Shown here in pieces: positions 1 through 12,960 of a stretch of DNA of 64,000 bases (positions are counted from its first letter, which is position 1; each line of letters opens with the position of its first letter). This stretch comes from Platerodrilus igneus (taxonomy: Eukaryota; Arthropoda; Insecta; Coleoptera; Lycidae). The DNA lies in contig JARFIW010001104.1 of assembly GCA_036346225.1 (NCBI GenBank), positions 8,768,001 to 8,832,000 of the forward strand. Direction: 5' to 3'. The notes under the pieces are model-generated. The model saw only the letters and a list, made by a program, of their open reading frames with translations, was not told the origin of the DNA and ran no database searches. A program made the position numbers and the translations under genes.

Positions 1-157
1 AAAATCATTTTAGAATATTAGTATAATGTACGAAGAAAGCTGATCTGAATAACCCATTCAAAATGTTTAAGAACGATAAGTTGAATACAGATAAACTTTC
101 AGAGCGTTCCTCGTGGCGTATTACAATGCTTAGTTCTTGTAACACGTTTATTTTCTA

Positions 158-337
158 GGGTTCTCTGGTGATTTGTTCTCTGAAGGAGTATTCTCTGGTG
201 ATTTGTTCTCTAGTGAAGTATCCTCCGGGAAAATGTTCTCTGATGGAGTTTTAACTATACATGCTAGGCTATCTAAGCCTAATGCGTTAATTCTACTACT
301 TACAAGAATTTTATGTTGCCGTTTAATTATTTTCTAA
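158..337 (+). other. Possible exon encoding 10-residue repeats
   Basis: The sequence before 158 is pyrimidine-rich and ends in TTTTCTAG, a plausible 3' splice acceptor. From there one frame is open to TAA at 335-337, about 59 codons. It starts with three FSGDLFSEGV-like decapeptides and ends in a hydrophobic stretch (residues LILLLTRILCCRLIIF). I recognise no family. An open run of this length occurs often by chance in AT-rich DNA, so the periodicity and the acceptor are the only real support. It could equally be a non-coding minisatellite. Confidence 0.22.
161..250 (+). repeat. 30-bp tandem repeat, three copies
   Basis: Three consecutive 30-bp units begin at 161, 191 and 221; the first two share TTCTCTGGTGATTTGTTCTC and the third is diverged. 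The period is a multiple of three and one frame stays open, reading about FSGDLFSEGV per unit. The array is seen directly; whether it is coding is unknown. Confidence 0.8.
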
Positions 338-2190
338 AAATAAATTAAATGTTCCGTTAACAGAACGTATGGTTGTGGAACAAAAGGATTGGCTGTTACA
401 AATTTGAAGTTTGAGGTTAACAACCAAACTAAATAACGATGCCGTCAGAAGAAACTAAAAATCCTATAATTCTGAACAAGCCGTAAGCTCAATACTTAAG
501 TATACGTTTTTTTTTAAACTACGTGAATACAGGTATGAGTTTGATCTTATTTACTTTTGTGACGGAACAATGTGCGTGTGTTACATTTTAAATCTCAAAT
601 ATCTAGAAAAATAATGCATGTAAAATATAAGGTCATACTTTTACTTACCGATTATCTTAACTAATTTAATATTACCTTTGCTTTCTTGGTATAACCTTAC
701 AAGTGAAAACATAAAAGCTTTCCTGAAACCTTTTTGTGGATTTTGAGGTTAAGTTCAATTTAAATGTTTAATTCAAATTCTCTTAGCTAAGTTAAATGCA
801 ACAAAGAGTATTTATGATTTCTTTTTACTTGCACGTTAACTTGAAATTGTGTCTAAGTACAATAATAATTTTAGATTTTCTAATATTTTATCTGGTATAG
901 TTTAAGACAATTTTAAAATTATGAGGATGTAGATATATGTACTACATTTAGTGATTTTGTCGCATGAAAATTTGGTTGTAAGAAAATAAGGGTATATATT
1001 TTGTTTTTTTTAATGTTATTAACTAAACGTCAATATATAAGTTATATTAAGGTATTTTCTTTTGTCATGTTATAAATTGCATCCATGTAACTTGTCTGGG
1101 TGAAATTTAACTTTGTTCTCAAAATATCAAAGAGTAAAATCCCCTGAGATATAGTCTTCTACAATCTACCGCAGCAACAAAAGGTCGATGCTAATCCCGC
1201 CAGAGTTTTGTTTAGCCTCTAGTACACCCATTCCTACCTGTTAAAAGGAAGGGTGAACTATATATAATTTTGAAGATTGGAAAAGCTATTAAATTCATGT
1301 TTATACCATATGACCTCTAAAAGTAGTAGTTTTTTAGAAATTGACAATTTTGTTGAAAAATTGATGTTTTTCTTAAGTAAGGTGTTTATTTTATAAACAT
1401 GTTAGTTAAATTTGATATTAATATTCTTTAAGTTTGATAATGATACAGTACCATATTGAAATTGAATCAGAAAGAGAACACCTTTTTAAAAAGTTCACAA
1501 ATTAAAATAATTTTAAATAAGACAAGAAAATAGTTATTTTATCAAATATAGTGCAGCTACTCATCGAATGCTGTGCTAACATATCTTAACATATTGACAT
1601 CAGTATTTTTGAAAACATGCTATTCTTAATTTAATGCTGCATCTGCCTCCAACTATGCCTCTTAGAGTCTGCAGAGCGCCTACTTACAAAGAAATCTCAA
1701 GGGTTGTCTTCAGTTAGCTCTGTAAATAAAACGGTAGGTGCTTTCGCAAAAGCTGTTCATTTGTATATGAACAATACTTAAAACAATACTGCCACAGCAC
1801 ATAAGGCAGGAAACATAACTAAAACTAATCTCGGCGCCTACTCTAGCGCACAAAACGCGTTTGGTATTTATATCTACAAACCTCACTCAAAGTTAAATTC
1901 TCTATACGGCGTTGTTTTAAAACATAAAATTAATGTATCTGTACTCACATTTCCAACACCAACCCAACGTCGTTAACAACGATGTTATTATTTACACTCG
2001 TGGTTAAGGTTGTACTTTCGATTCCGTAGAACACAAAAGAAACAAAATGTTAACAGGTACGATTAACCGCACAACTGACCAAAGTACTAGCACAGTTCAC
2101 AGCACGTTACAAGCTATTGTTTACAATTTAGGTACACATAAGTAGAGGAAAAGGTAGTCTGGACCCTCCTGCCGCTAGCTCGGCTACCCC
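338..2190. other. Unassigned AT-rich sequence
   Basis: I see no open frame of useful length, RNA gene or recognisable transposon protein on either strand. There are scattered A/T runs only. Confidence 0.5.
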
Positions 2191-2192
2191 TT

Positions 2193-2345
2193 CCACTTTC
2201 CACATCCTTCCCGCCTCCACATCACTCCACATCTTTCCACCAACCTCCACATCCCTCCACATCTCTTCACATCAATCCACATCACTCTGCATCTCCCATC
2301 GCTCCACATCACTCCACATCCCTTCATATACTAGACATCTCACCA
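2193..2345 (+). repeat. CTCCACATC minisatellite
   Basis: Degenerate tandem array of a roughly 12-bp unit, CTCCACATCCCT/CACT, repeated about a dozen times. It is C-rich on this strand, unlike its AT-rich surroundings. It has no coding appearance because the unit spacing varies. Confidence 0.75.
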
Positions 2346-2418
2346 CATCAAGGAAGTGGAGAATGACACCAATCCCGCCATCGCCACCGCCACCACAAAT
2401 GAAAAAAAATCTTTCACT

Positions 2419-2624
2419 CTGCACAATAGTTTTCTTCAACTAAGCATTTTTTAGCTTCAGGCATAGATAATTTAATTAAATTTTAATTTGCCTTTATCTT
2501 GCAGTATACCCTTCCACCATATTAGCAAATATTCGCACATTTAGTAACAGTATTAAATAACATTGTCATCTTAAATCTGCACAATAGTTTTCTTCAACTA
2601 GTCATTTTTTAGTCTCCGGCATGA
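2419..2624 (+). repeat. Pair of 47-bp direct repeats
   Basis: A sequence starting CTGCACAATAGTTTTCTTCA occurs at 2419-2466 and again at 2578-2624, with a few mismatches and about 110 bp between copies. This may be the end of a duplicated small element. No inverted termini are visible. Confidence 0.6.
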
Positions 2625-5600
2625 ATCGTGCTGTCGACACCCTTGATCTGGACCGTCGGACCCTGGCATGTATTTGCACAGATTAATCCTTTAAACTAGT
2701 CTGTACATATACCGCTAATGCAATCGTTTACAAATTAAATCTTATTGACAGCAGGAGTGTGTAATAAACTTAAGATGTTCTTTTTTAAATAGACGTAATT
2801 TGGTCAAAATTATGGTTAGAGTCTAGTTTACATGTGTTGGTGGTGATTTGAAACATGATTTTCATGTTTGCTAATATAGGTTAAGTGAAAGTTTTGCCAT
2901 TTTTTAAATTTGTGTTTAAGTTAAAGCAACAGAGGAAGTCTTTGTAAACAGGGTTCCATCAGACTGTCGAGGATTAATAATCCTTTAGTTTATGTCAAGA
3001 TAGATAGGGAAAATAGTAGGTCAGTTTTGATTAGGAATGAATTAATTATAGTTAATACAATGGTTTAAAATCATTAATGTTCGATGTGCAAGTGAAAAAT
3101 GCCTGATTATAGAGATAGGTTTCAGCTAAAGTAGTATATATTATTTAAAATCCGAACATCAGGTACAAAGTAAAGTAAAGTAAAGTAAAGACGTTAAAAC
3201 CCGGAAAGAATGCAGAAGTAGGACACATAGTAAAATGGCAAACGTTGGCAAAAACTGGCAGTTTTAAGAAATAGTGTTGGAAATATAATATTAATAAGTA
3301 ACAGTGTATAGGTAAGAAAGATTAGATAACGTAGGAAATTTTACGTTTAGATGAAAAAATATGACTGAGTAATAACGTTGAACAGCAATAGGCGTAAATC
3401 AATTGTCAGAAAATGGAATTAGTACTAAAAAATGGTAGATTCAACTTAGCTCATCCAAAACTTCTACAATCTTCTTAGTAGTAAAACTAGGACAATAAAA
3501 GATGAAGCAGGTATCACGAAGTAAAGGTAAAGTATATTAGGTGGATGACAGAATTTACTTAAGACTTAGATGAGGTAGTGAATCAGGAAACAAAATACTT
3601 AGACTGAATTTTAGAAAGCATGTTACGGGTAAAATGAGTGTTACGTGAATAAATTTTGATTTGCCCTGAATGAGCAGGGACCGCATAACAATATAAAGAT
3701 GCGTCTGCAAACTTCAGTGGTGCGGGAGTGGGTTTCTATGGAAAAATTATAAAAGAAATTAGAAAAGTTCGAAATAAAAATGATACAGCAAAAAATAATA
3801 AATAAAAGGGATGAAATACAAAAATAACTGCGTTAAGTTATCACATACCGGAGAAGTTTTTCTACTTGTCATAATTTAGGGGGGCCAAACCGTGTAGTGG
3901 TAGCAATCCCTTTTGATATTATTTCTACACGGAAGACGGTTATTCTGCGTAGGTGTCCCTTGTTGCAGTATCCTAAATATCAACTCTCTATATTCACCTT
4001 CCGTATCTTCAAACATTAAAATTTTGGTCAAATTAAATAAAATTGAAAATTAAAATGCTTTCCATCACTGGGGTAGTTGGATATTCCTTACAAATCTCTG
4101 TTTGCCTACTTTTTAGATAAATTCATATAAAATTCACTCTAAACTTAACTTCTAACATTAAATAATTTTAATATAAATACGTAATTTACTTTCCTTAAAC
4201 GATAAATTTAAATTCCTTAACCTCGCTCTAGTCAGGTATTGCCAAAAAAATCCTAAAAAGACTTTAAGTCTAATCAATAAATAAAACGATCATCACTCCA
4301 ATTTCCTATTTCCCAAATTAAATTACACAACATATATAAATCCCAATTTTTGAAAACGTCGTTAATAACAAACTGAAAACAGTTAAATAAGTAGCTTTCT
4401 GTTTATACTTTTCATCGTCCGTTCAAAATAATTTAAAATCAATACGTACATATTTCTTAATATTTTAAATTAATAACACTGTGTAAATTTAATCCACAAT
4501 CGTTTCGTCGGCAAACTATTGATCAATAAAATAATCACTTTCTCTTTAGTTAATTTTTTACTGCATACATGCAAACCCTTTACATTTCAATATTCACATA
4601 CAGTTTTAAAAAGCTACATAAAAGCTCATAATATTTCTCCCAGTTTGTTTCCAGGATTTCCAGCAACTATCAATATTTTTCATTTTCTTGTCCTATAAAC
4701 TTGACCCAGCACAATACAAAATTCCAAATTAATGCAGGGGTTAACTATCAAAATCCCAATCCTTTTAATCGACCAAAACGACGATACTTCCACAAACATG
4801 TGAATTGGAAATACTTTGCACATGTAAGCGTAAGTTAAAAAATTAGTCCCACGCCGCGTTTGTTCCCAGCGAAAACATGTATATTTATTTTTTCTTGAAA
4901 CTTTGTTTCGTTCCACGTTATTTGTAACTTAACCTCATATCAACCCATCAACCACGCTGTCGCTTCTACCTTGTCACTACTCGCTTGTATGTCTACATTC
5001 GATGTTTTCTACCGACTCGCAAATAATTAATTCATATTCTCTGTAGGATGTATTTTTTGTCATTTCGTGTGTTTAGTCGGGAGATTTTTGTCATAGTACA
5101 GTCTTGTTATTGGGTTTATGGGTTATTGAGTTTATGGTTAATCCCGCGAAAGTATTTGTAGAATCATGTGTCAGGTTAACGTTCGTGTTCCCTTCTGTTC
5201 AGCAATATAAATGAATACATCGTATTGAAATGATTAAATTATATTTGCAATCTGATATCTACGAATTTCACTATTACGAGATTTACATTGTATTAAGGTG
5301 CGTCTAGGGTTTTCTTTATTTGTAACATTGATTGTAATTTATTGATCTAAAATTAGTAGAAAAGCTCTTCTATATTTGAGATGTATATTAATAAATTCAC
5401 TTTTTTTTTTACTTCATAATTCTAAAGCTTTTTTAAAATGACATGATTCCGCTATAAAAGTTTACGGAAATAAATACTAGGTTTACCCTTTTGTCGTTTA
5501 AAATAATTTATAACCCCAAGTTCTGTTCAAATGTGTATTTAGCAAAACTAAAATGATGCTTTTGTGATTGTTAGGTTTATTAGTTTGATAGAACCACCAA

Positions 5601-5738
5601 TTTTATTAAAATGCCATGCATACTGAACACTACCATACATGAGATCAGAATTGTAGAGCGCTTCAATATTAATTTGTACATCTAGGTCTCCTTGTACCTT
5701 CAGTTTTTATTTAGCGTAACGTCCGCATTTTAGAAGCA
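2625..5738. other. Unassigned AT-rich sequence
   Basis: No gene is recognised. A short (AAAGT)n run sits at about 3167-3190. Around 3700-3760 one plus-strand frame reads KDASANFSGAGVGFYG, which recalls the start of a non-LTR RNase H domain but is too short to call. A 78-codon minus-strand open frame at 4680-4916 has no family signature. Confidence 0.4.
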
Positions 5739-5739
5739 C

Positions 5740-6612
5740 TAAAGTAGTGAAAATTACGAAAAGACGTTGGAATAGATCTGCTACCAGCAATTTTAGGGTG
5801 AGACAGTACAAAAAACATACACGCTGCTAAATAGATTACACGAAGAAGGAGAATTCACCTCATACTGCATAAAATACATTAGTGGTGTTTTCAAAGTATT
5901 ATCAAAGGAATGCAAAAATTTTAGAACCGTTGGTGTGCTAAATTATTAACTAAAATAATATATAACAGGATACAGAATAAAATTAGCAGAATGCCAGTTT
6001 GATTTAGAAAGAGCACTGCTGCTAAGTTTAGATTTAGAAAGAGTAAGAAAAACTACTGTAATATGTTTCGAATGTATGGTCAAAGCTTTTGTTAGTGTAG
6101 ATTCTAAGACGCTATTCAGGATTTTAATTGTACACGAAGCAAGAGTTAATTTATAACTTATACGAGAAACAAACCCAAAATTGGTAAGTTTGTAAGATAA
6201 GAATATGCTTTCTCGCCAATCTTACTGAACTTCTGTATCGAGCAATAAAAAGAAAATCTAAGTTGTAAAGGAGATAGATGTTGTAATTCATGAAGGAGAA
6301 ATTCTCATTAACAAAAACGGATAAGATAGAAATAAGATTAAATAAAATAAAATAAATTCTAGATGGAGATCTAGGCGTGAAAATTAACAATTTCAACAAA
6401 GACAATAAGATCGTAAATGAGATAGCGCTACAAAGTTGATAGTGAAGCAGGAATTGTCAGAAAGTTAGAAGTAAGAGAATGGTGATTCTTAGGAATTTGG
6501 ATTACAAATGATAACGAAAGTAAAAGGAAGGTAAAAAATAAAATAACTCAAGGAAGAATGCCTCTGACATTTAAACCTCCATACTGAAATATACTGTAAC
6601 GAAAACTCTATT
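5740..6612 (+). pseudogene. Non-LTR retrotransposon reverse transcriptase, 5' part
   Basis: Heavily decayed RT of an RTE/R1-like non-LTR element, read across several frames. In order I see a thumb-side block with LHEEGEF and KECKNFRTV, then IIYNRIQNKIS, then a palm-like block VICFECMVKAFVSVDSKTLF (positions about 6060-6120), in which MVKAF stands for the usual DYEKAFD. Further on, at about 6360, is a VKINN segment and at about 6500 the block LGIWITNDNESKRKVKNKI. These occur in the order and spacing of an RT. Many stops and frameshifts rule out function. The match stops at about 6612, and the missing C-terminal tail appears 4 kb downstream, so the copy has been split by an insertion. Confidence 0.7.
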
Positions 6613-9600
6613 TGCACAAACAACAGTTCTTTATTATTAAACTGATTACACAAGCCTCTTCAACAACTCGTAGCTACAATAAAATTTTCTAAAAGCTCTC
6701 ACAATTTACTTCCTGCTAATCGTTAACAGTAAAATTAGTAACGTCTAAAAACTGCGATGCTATCTTCTTAATTAACTTAATATAGAAGCACTATAATTAA
6801 CTATCCAAGCACTAATTATTGATTTATATTATCACTACAGTAATTTATATCGATCAATTCAGTAATTTATATCACTTCGGGCAATTTATATGCACCACTA
6901 ATTTATTTCATATCACGACTTTCAAAGCTTGTAACAATTTTTTCTTTGTAAAGAAAAAAATTGCTAGTTGAAACAACTTAGAAGTATAAAAGCAAGAGAG
7001 AAATGAAAAAGTCGAAAAAATTCGCCAAGAATATTTATTTGCAAAATTAGGTACATTCTCAATTTTTAACAAGTCCTTGGTCCCATATGGAAAACAACAT
7101 GCGAGTTGTTAATTTTTAATTTGGTTCAATTACAAGGCTAAGTTCAACATTTTGTACCCACAATCATGTAGAAAACAGTTCAGGTGTTTTGAAACCTGGT
7201 TTGTAAAGTCATATATAGAAGTTTAATCTTCCACAAGTTCGTGTACACACCTTATTGTTCAAGAAATATCTCATGGTTTTCAACTTGTTTCATACACACA
7301 GTGCATGATCATTAAACATGTGTTTTAATAAGACGTCTTCCGGTTGAACTGTCTTTGCAAGTAATTTTCTAAATCCGCTCACTTCACGTCATCTTCGAGT
7401 CAAGCAGGTTGGGAAGTCGTTGATGTGCGAACCTCTAGTAGAGCCAATAACCACAAAAACCCTATAGTGCCAACAACGGTCATGCAACAACCAGACGCTA
7501 GGCAGAAAAATTGGAAGCCCCTTGTTAATTCATCTTCTAGCCCTCGAGCATCATCGAGCGTATCCATCACGTACTACATCAGTTTGGGGCCGTCGCCTTT
7601 TGTTACCCAGTTAGAACCTGTGCCTAACAGAGCTTACAGGTCGCCGCTAGCAGCCAGTGGTTGATGGTTAGTGATTTTTGCTGCAACCTGAAAGGATCTT
7701 GTAATTGTTTTGCAACCTCTTTTTCCACAACGGCTATGTCTCGAGCCACCCAGAAAAATTTTAATTGTTCCAGTCTGTAAGACCCCGCGCCCCACTGTCA
7801 CAAATGATAATTTTATGTTGACTATTCAATTTTTTACTTCGAATATACTTTTTCTTGAAAGTGGTATTTGCTCTAAATCTAGTCTGTTTGGAATTTTCGA
7901 TAATAATTGTAAAATAATTTGAATTACAGTTTTGCTTAAGTTTGTACGCAACTATCAGATTTGATACTCATAAATCATAAGAAACAAAATGTTTAACTAA
8001 TTATTTTTTTATATTACTAACACATGTGAACTTATTAAATTTTTTATTGGATAAAAGTTATTTGTTATATAATAGATACCTTCTGATTTTAATATGGTTC
8101 ATTTTCTAAAAAGGGTAAATTAAAAAATTTTAAATGATCCATTTCGATAGGATTTCTGTATCTACCATAAAAACACATCTTTTTAAAACTTGTTAGATAC
8201 AGCGGCATCCAACTTCACTTTATTTAGTTTTCCGTTTTACGAAGAATATTTCAACCCTGCCCTTTTCTTGATCTAGCAAAGTCTGTCGCCGTTGCAACCA
8301 GTTTTTATAGTTCCATCTAGCACGCGTCAAAATTTCGAGTTCCTTTAAGTTCCGAATTGTTTTATCTTCTCCCTAGGAGCAAGATTATATAACGTGTTAT
8401 TTAAAAAATAAGACTGCTACATTAGCACCGTATTGTGGGGCTCGGATTAAAAATCGAAATTGCTACATTAAAACCTAACGTTTTGGGAGCTTTAAATGAG
8501 TAACCGTTGAAACTGATTTTGTTGTGAGGTGAGTCGGGCACACCAATGCAAATATTTTGACGTTTGGCGTCAGTGAAGTGATTTTTATTTTTATTAACCA
8601 ACAAGAATTTATTCTTGAAGTTATTACTTCCAATAGACTCACGAACTTTACGGTATTCGCAACTTAGTCTGGAAATTACCACAAGGGTGAGCAATGAGAT
8701 TGGGCGTGGATGCAAAGTAAACTCAACTATAAAAAGGAATGAAAAAGGGGGAATTGGGCGCCACCGCATCTATATGGGCAATAAAAAACAAAAGTATCAT
8801 ATGAGAAGATGCAGAAACCCACAGGTTATAATGATTATCAAAAAATAAATACCAGTTATACAAAATAACACCTCTGGAAATCTCCCGAATGAATCTACTT
8901 CAACTCCTGCTACGATGGTCCTGAAAGAAAATGTCACACATTAAATTTTAATTAAAGACACAGTTTGTGTCTTACAACAAAAAGAGTACAACAATACTTA
9001 TAAATTAATCATTATGAAACTACCACCCTAAAAGTGTTATACTTAGAAATCGATAGCAAAGAGAAGTCACGTAAATCACTTCTATAACCTTATTTTGCTT
9101 CAGTATTCTTCTAGTTTCATTACTCAAAATTTATTTTCTCAAATTGTGATGCCATTAAATTTAGCTACTCATAAATAAATGGCATAGAGTTTTGAACCAA
9201 AAATATAATTTGAAGTAATTTCTTTCTTTCAACACTAAACACAAAAAGAATCTGATATACGATTATTAGAGCATTGTTATTTCTACGATCTTATATGCTA
9301 AATCTTAAATGTAAAATTAATCCTCTCGTAAAATTTAATATCATTAACAACTCTACGGGCATTTTCAAAAGTTTATAAACGTGGTTACAAAGCTTCAACC
9401 ATAAATAGCAAAAATTCTAACACTCACCATGAATTGACTCCTATTTCAGGGAGAGTTTTAAATACCTGGTTTTCGCACATGTAAAGAAACTGTAGCTTCA
9501 AAAAAATTTTCAATCTACAAGTGTAGGGCTTCATCTGGGTAATAAAATCCCGCCAATGGGAATCCCGAAATAAACGATTGACATTATTACGTCATGCTTT

Positions 9601-10619
9601 TCTGCCAAAAAAAAAACTCTATGAGCCACCTCAAATTCTTTCCATCACGAAGATATCTTCCTAATCCACCGATGCGCTAAGAAAATTAAAGATCCTTTTA
9701 GCATAAGAATTACGTAAAAATTATAAGCTCACCGTTAATGGATACCGCGGACAGGTATCCACGTTGTCACTTCAGACAATGTTCAGGTCGCCTTGACGGA
9801 GTCCAGGGAAACTTGTACATCCCGGCCCCCCTCTAAAACCACTGTGAACCTTCAACTGACCTAGAGGGCGATTCTTAGGCACCAGCTGACACGTAAAGGT
9901 GCCAACATCTTTCTCTTGTTGCTACCGCTGTACTAGAGCAAAATGGCCGAGTTTTCCTTTGATACTCTCAATCTAAAGAACAGGTGATCTGTTTCGAGCG
10001 TCACTTCGTGACACTCTACACAAGCGCTATAACAACTTAGTAATCCTTATAAGTGGGTGTATACCACCTATGAATTAAACAACACAAGAAACTTGTTTAT
10101 AACCAAAGCGAATTTAGTAGTAATATCTTTCATTTCTATTATGAAATTGTTTCTTCTGATATTATCATGCGAAATAAAAAGGATGAGATACCACAGAGCT
10201 GTAACAAATAGAAGTGGTTTCAAAGGTTCGTACCATAGAATTTATATTTGATACACCATTTATGTTCACAATTAACCTTTCAAAAATAACTTTGCTACAA
10301 GCTTTAAATCTACAACATATTGTAATCAAAGCTCCAATTAGAACTGGACTGCAATATTCATGACGGCAATTTACATACGCATTCAATCGTGCAAGTTATT
10401 TCGAGAGCATACCAGAAATTAAGCAAATAACTTCTCGAATGTATCTATTGTAATCTAAATAACTGTTACATGCAAAACTCTTGTACTAGTCAATCACGTC
10501 CATCTGAAGGATGGGGTGTTATAGGGACCTATTAATTATCTTTTGTATACAAATGCCTCGCTTATTTTCCAATGTAATTATTCTGACCAGAGGTAGACTT
10601 TACGCCGCTACAAAAGGAT
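6613..10619. other. About 4 kb of unidentified DNA inserted in a dead LINE
   Basis: The flanks belong to one RT reading order, so this segment looks like an insertion or a rearrangement. Inside it are two stretches of raised GC: about 7380-7680, with an open frame of 79 codons, and 9720-9990. At 8422-8769 the minus strand is open for 115 codons with no recognisable motif. Imperfect direct repeats of CAGTAATTTATATC-like units lie at 6836-6900. I found no transposase or RT motif and no clear terminal repeats. Confidence 0.4.
9943..9983 (+). other. Possible first coding exon behind a GC-rich leader
   Basis: CAAAATGGCCGAG is a strong translation-start context at the 3' end of a GC-rich patch. 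Fourteen codons (MAEFSFDTLNLKN plus a split codon) are followed by AACAG|GTGATC, a usable splice donor. In one reading it is a host 5' UTR and first exon; in another it is part of the unidentified 4-kb insert. The evidence is only sequence context. Confidence 0.18.
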
Positions 10620-10910
10620 AGCTTCAGCTGTTTCGAAAAGACCGTATGAGAAGTAGCTCTATACTGTTACTAAACACGGATATTAGGCAAAGAAGAAGCT
10701 AGAACATTTGAAGCTTTCGTTATGTGGTGCTATTCAAGAATGCCTAAGATTAGGTGGACTGATAATGAGAGGGTCTTGGAAATGGTTTAGCGAAATAAAA
10801 GTAACAGGAAGGTAGGTTATATTTTGAGGCAAGTAAGAGTTAGGAAATTAATAGAGGCATAGCGTAGGATAAACATGTAGAGGAAGGCAATGGCTTAAAT
10901 AGACTAAATT
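10620..10910 (+). pseudogene. Non-LTR reverse transcriptase C-terminal tail
   Basis: The plus strand reads VALYCY, then KEEARTFEAFVMWCYSRM followed by PKIRWTDNERVLEMV, and then a VGYILRQ segment. This is the characteristic post-palm tail of RTE/R1-like non-LTR RTs (canonical pattern: YGSETWTL, EAFEMWCYRRML, WTD, then a GHILR block). It contains stops and small frameshifts. It begins at the point where the RT at 5740-6612 stops, on the same strand and in the right order, so the two are probably one element interrupted by about 4 kb. Confidence 0.72.
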
Positions 10911-12660
10911 AAGAAAAACGCTCACTGAGAGATTGAAATTGGTATGGGAAATAGTAGAGCTGCGTCAAACTAATCTTGAGATTTTGACTGAGACAGTGAT
11001 ATTTTCGCCACGGAGGCGAGGTTCTCTAGTTCGTCGAATCCTCCTTGGATATGGTGGTGAACATATTAGCCCTAATTTGGAAGGTCGCAAGGTGAATTAG
11101 TGTTTATTGCGTACCAAAGTTGTGAACGGGAAAATTTTTTTGTTTTAGTCGTACTAGTTTTACACTCATTTAACTTCTTTTCATGTATTTCAGCTATTAG
11201 GGTATGTATCCTCCTTGACAATTTAGGTTTTACATTGAGTTCAAATTATACAGCAAGTTCTACTGTACCTTGCTTATAATTTCTGTCGACAAAGCTCGTT
11301 TGGGCTGCTTTTCTGTAATAGACACCGGATGTCCGAAAGGTATTATGCTTGCACGTGGATGTCATAAGTTTTCATACGCATTAATGTATAATAGAATGTA
11401 GAGTTGGTTATTTTTCACTAATGTATGTCGTATCCCGATATGAATCTAAGAGAGCATTTTCATATTGTTAACATAGAAGATTAGTTACAACTAAAAGGTA
11501 TCACAAAAGAAGTATCCACGTGTAAACAACGTATTATGTGATCTCCAATATGAGTGACAAGTTTAACAAAAGCAGTCACTAAAGCACATAAACAACATTC
11601 TACTGCTAATGAAAACCATTTCTTGGTTGTAAATCTTTTGTCGTAGATAGCATTTAAAAGGCTAATTAAAAGGTATGCAACTGGATCGTTTGCGGTGATG
11701 CTAAAGTTGTAATTAGTCAAGACGTCTTATTGCTTAGCAACCAGCAACCTGCAGGAAAAGAAATTCTGGATTACGCTACAAAAATACTGAGGATATCGTC
11801 CGTCTTTGATGTGCAAATCCTTATGTTGAATTTGAGCGTCAGTGCGATATAATGCAAGCTTGTGAATGGACTATCCTTGCTACATCAAAGTAAGTTATAA
11901 CATGTTTTGATTCATAAGATATGTGAAGTGGAAAAATATGTATTTCCATTGTGCCCAGATTTAAATATCTATGCTTTGAGAAGAATTACAAGGACTGTAG
12001 CGCTATTGTTCGAGAAGTTGCTTTTGAATACATCGAAGGTAATCCGATATATTTTCTATTGTGTTACATTAAAGAAAACGAAAACCAGAGGTGTGAGATT
12101 TAAAAAAGTGGATATTTCTTACATTATATAAAATTTATGAAATTCATGTTATCGTAGCCAGTGTTGAGCTTACTATTTGGAAGTAATTTTGTATTTCAAA
12201 AATATGTTGATATACTTAACGTAAACAGAGTCTATAACCAAAAGCACTAGAAGTCGCATAATAGCAGTATAATACTAGATCTACTTTATTATTAATACTA
12301 TTATTGTAAAGCATACATAAAATTGTATATTATGAATTTTAGTATCTTACATTACCATGTACAAGCGAGACTGGAGCAATAAGGATTGTTACGTGTTAAG
12401 GGAATGAACCAGGAACATGCCTTTTTAATTATTGGATAACCAGTTTCCATTTCTTATATTTAATAAATCTATTATTTCTTGTATAAAAGTAAAGTAACTG
12501 CCTTTGTTTCCTGGTTCCGGCCCTATTTGTTTTATATATTGTTAGTTATATTGTAGATTTAGATTGATTTTAATATGTATATATACGTTACTATAGTTTC
12601 GGGAGTTTTCATCGTTCTCGCGAAATGTACTGAGAACACGCATTATTGAAGTGTCGAACT
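10911..12660. other. Unassigned AT-rich sequence
   Basis: No gene or transposon protein is recognised here. The open frames at 11481-11720 (minus) and 11907-12131 (plus) are short and without family signatures. Confidence 0.45.
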
Positions 12661-12960
12661 TCTCTATTCCAATTAGTTGTAACTGATGCTTTTTCAAATT
12701 TTTGTGCGTTCATCTTTTAGCAAAGGCTACATTTTCTGCAATTATATAAGTTTTAGAACAGCACGTTTTTCTTATTTTTAGTGTTTCTTAAATTATTATT
12801 TGTGACAATGGTACACAATTTATTTCAAAAGCATTTCAAAATTTCGCTAAAAATTATAAAGTTCAGAAAATTTGGTTTAAAACAGAACATGTTAATCGTG
12901 GTATCATTACTGCTATCTCTTCTTATATTGAATCTGACCATACTAAATGGTACGAAAATA
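12660..12960 (+). pseudogene. Ty3/Gypsy integrase core, left part
   Basis: Decayed integrase catalytic core of a Gypsy-type LTR retrotransposon. VTDAFSNF at about 12680 carries the first acidic residue of the DDE triad. HVFLIFSV and then IICDNGTQFISKAF at 12760-12830 carry the second, followed by a VNRGIITAISSYIES segment. At least two stops break the frame. The reading ends at KWYEN, where the mariner copy is inserted, and resumes after it at 13981. This shows the mariner arrived later. Confidence 0.78.

Noticed and set aside
3700..3760. RNase H-like string KDASANFSGAGVGFYG
   Set aside because: Only 16 residues, with no second catalytic block found downstream.
8422..8769. 115-codon minus-strand open frame
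   Set aside because: Unusually long for AT-rich DNA, but no motif, codon pattern or flanking signal supports a gene; kept only as part of the unidentified insert.
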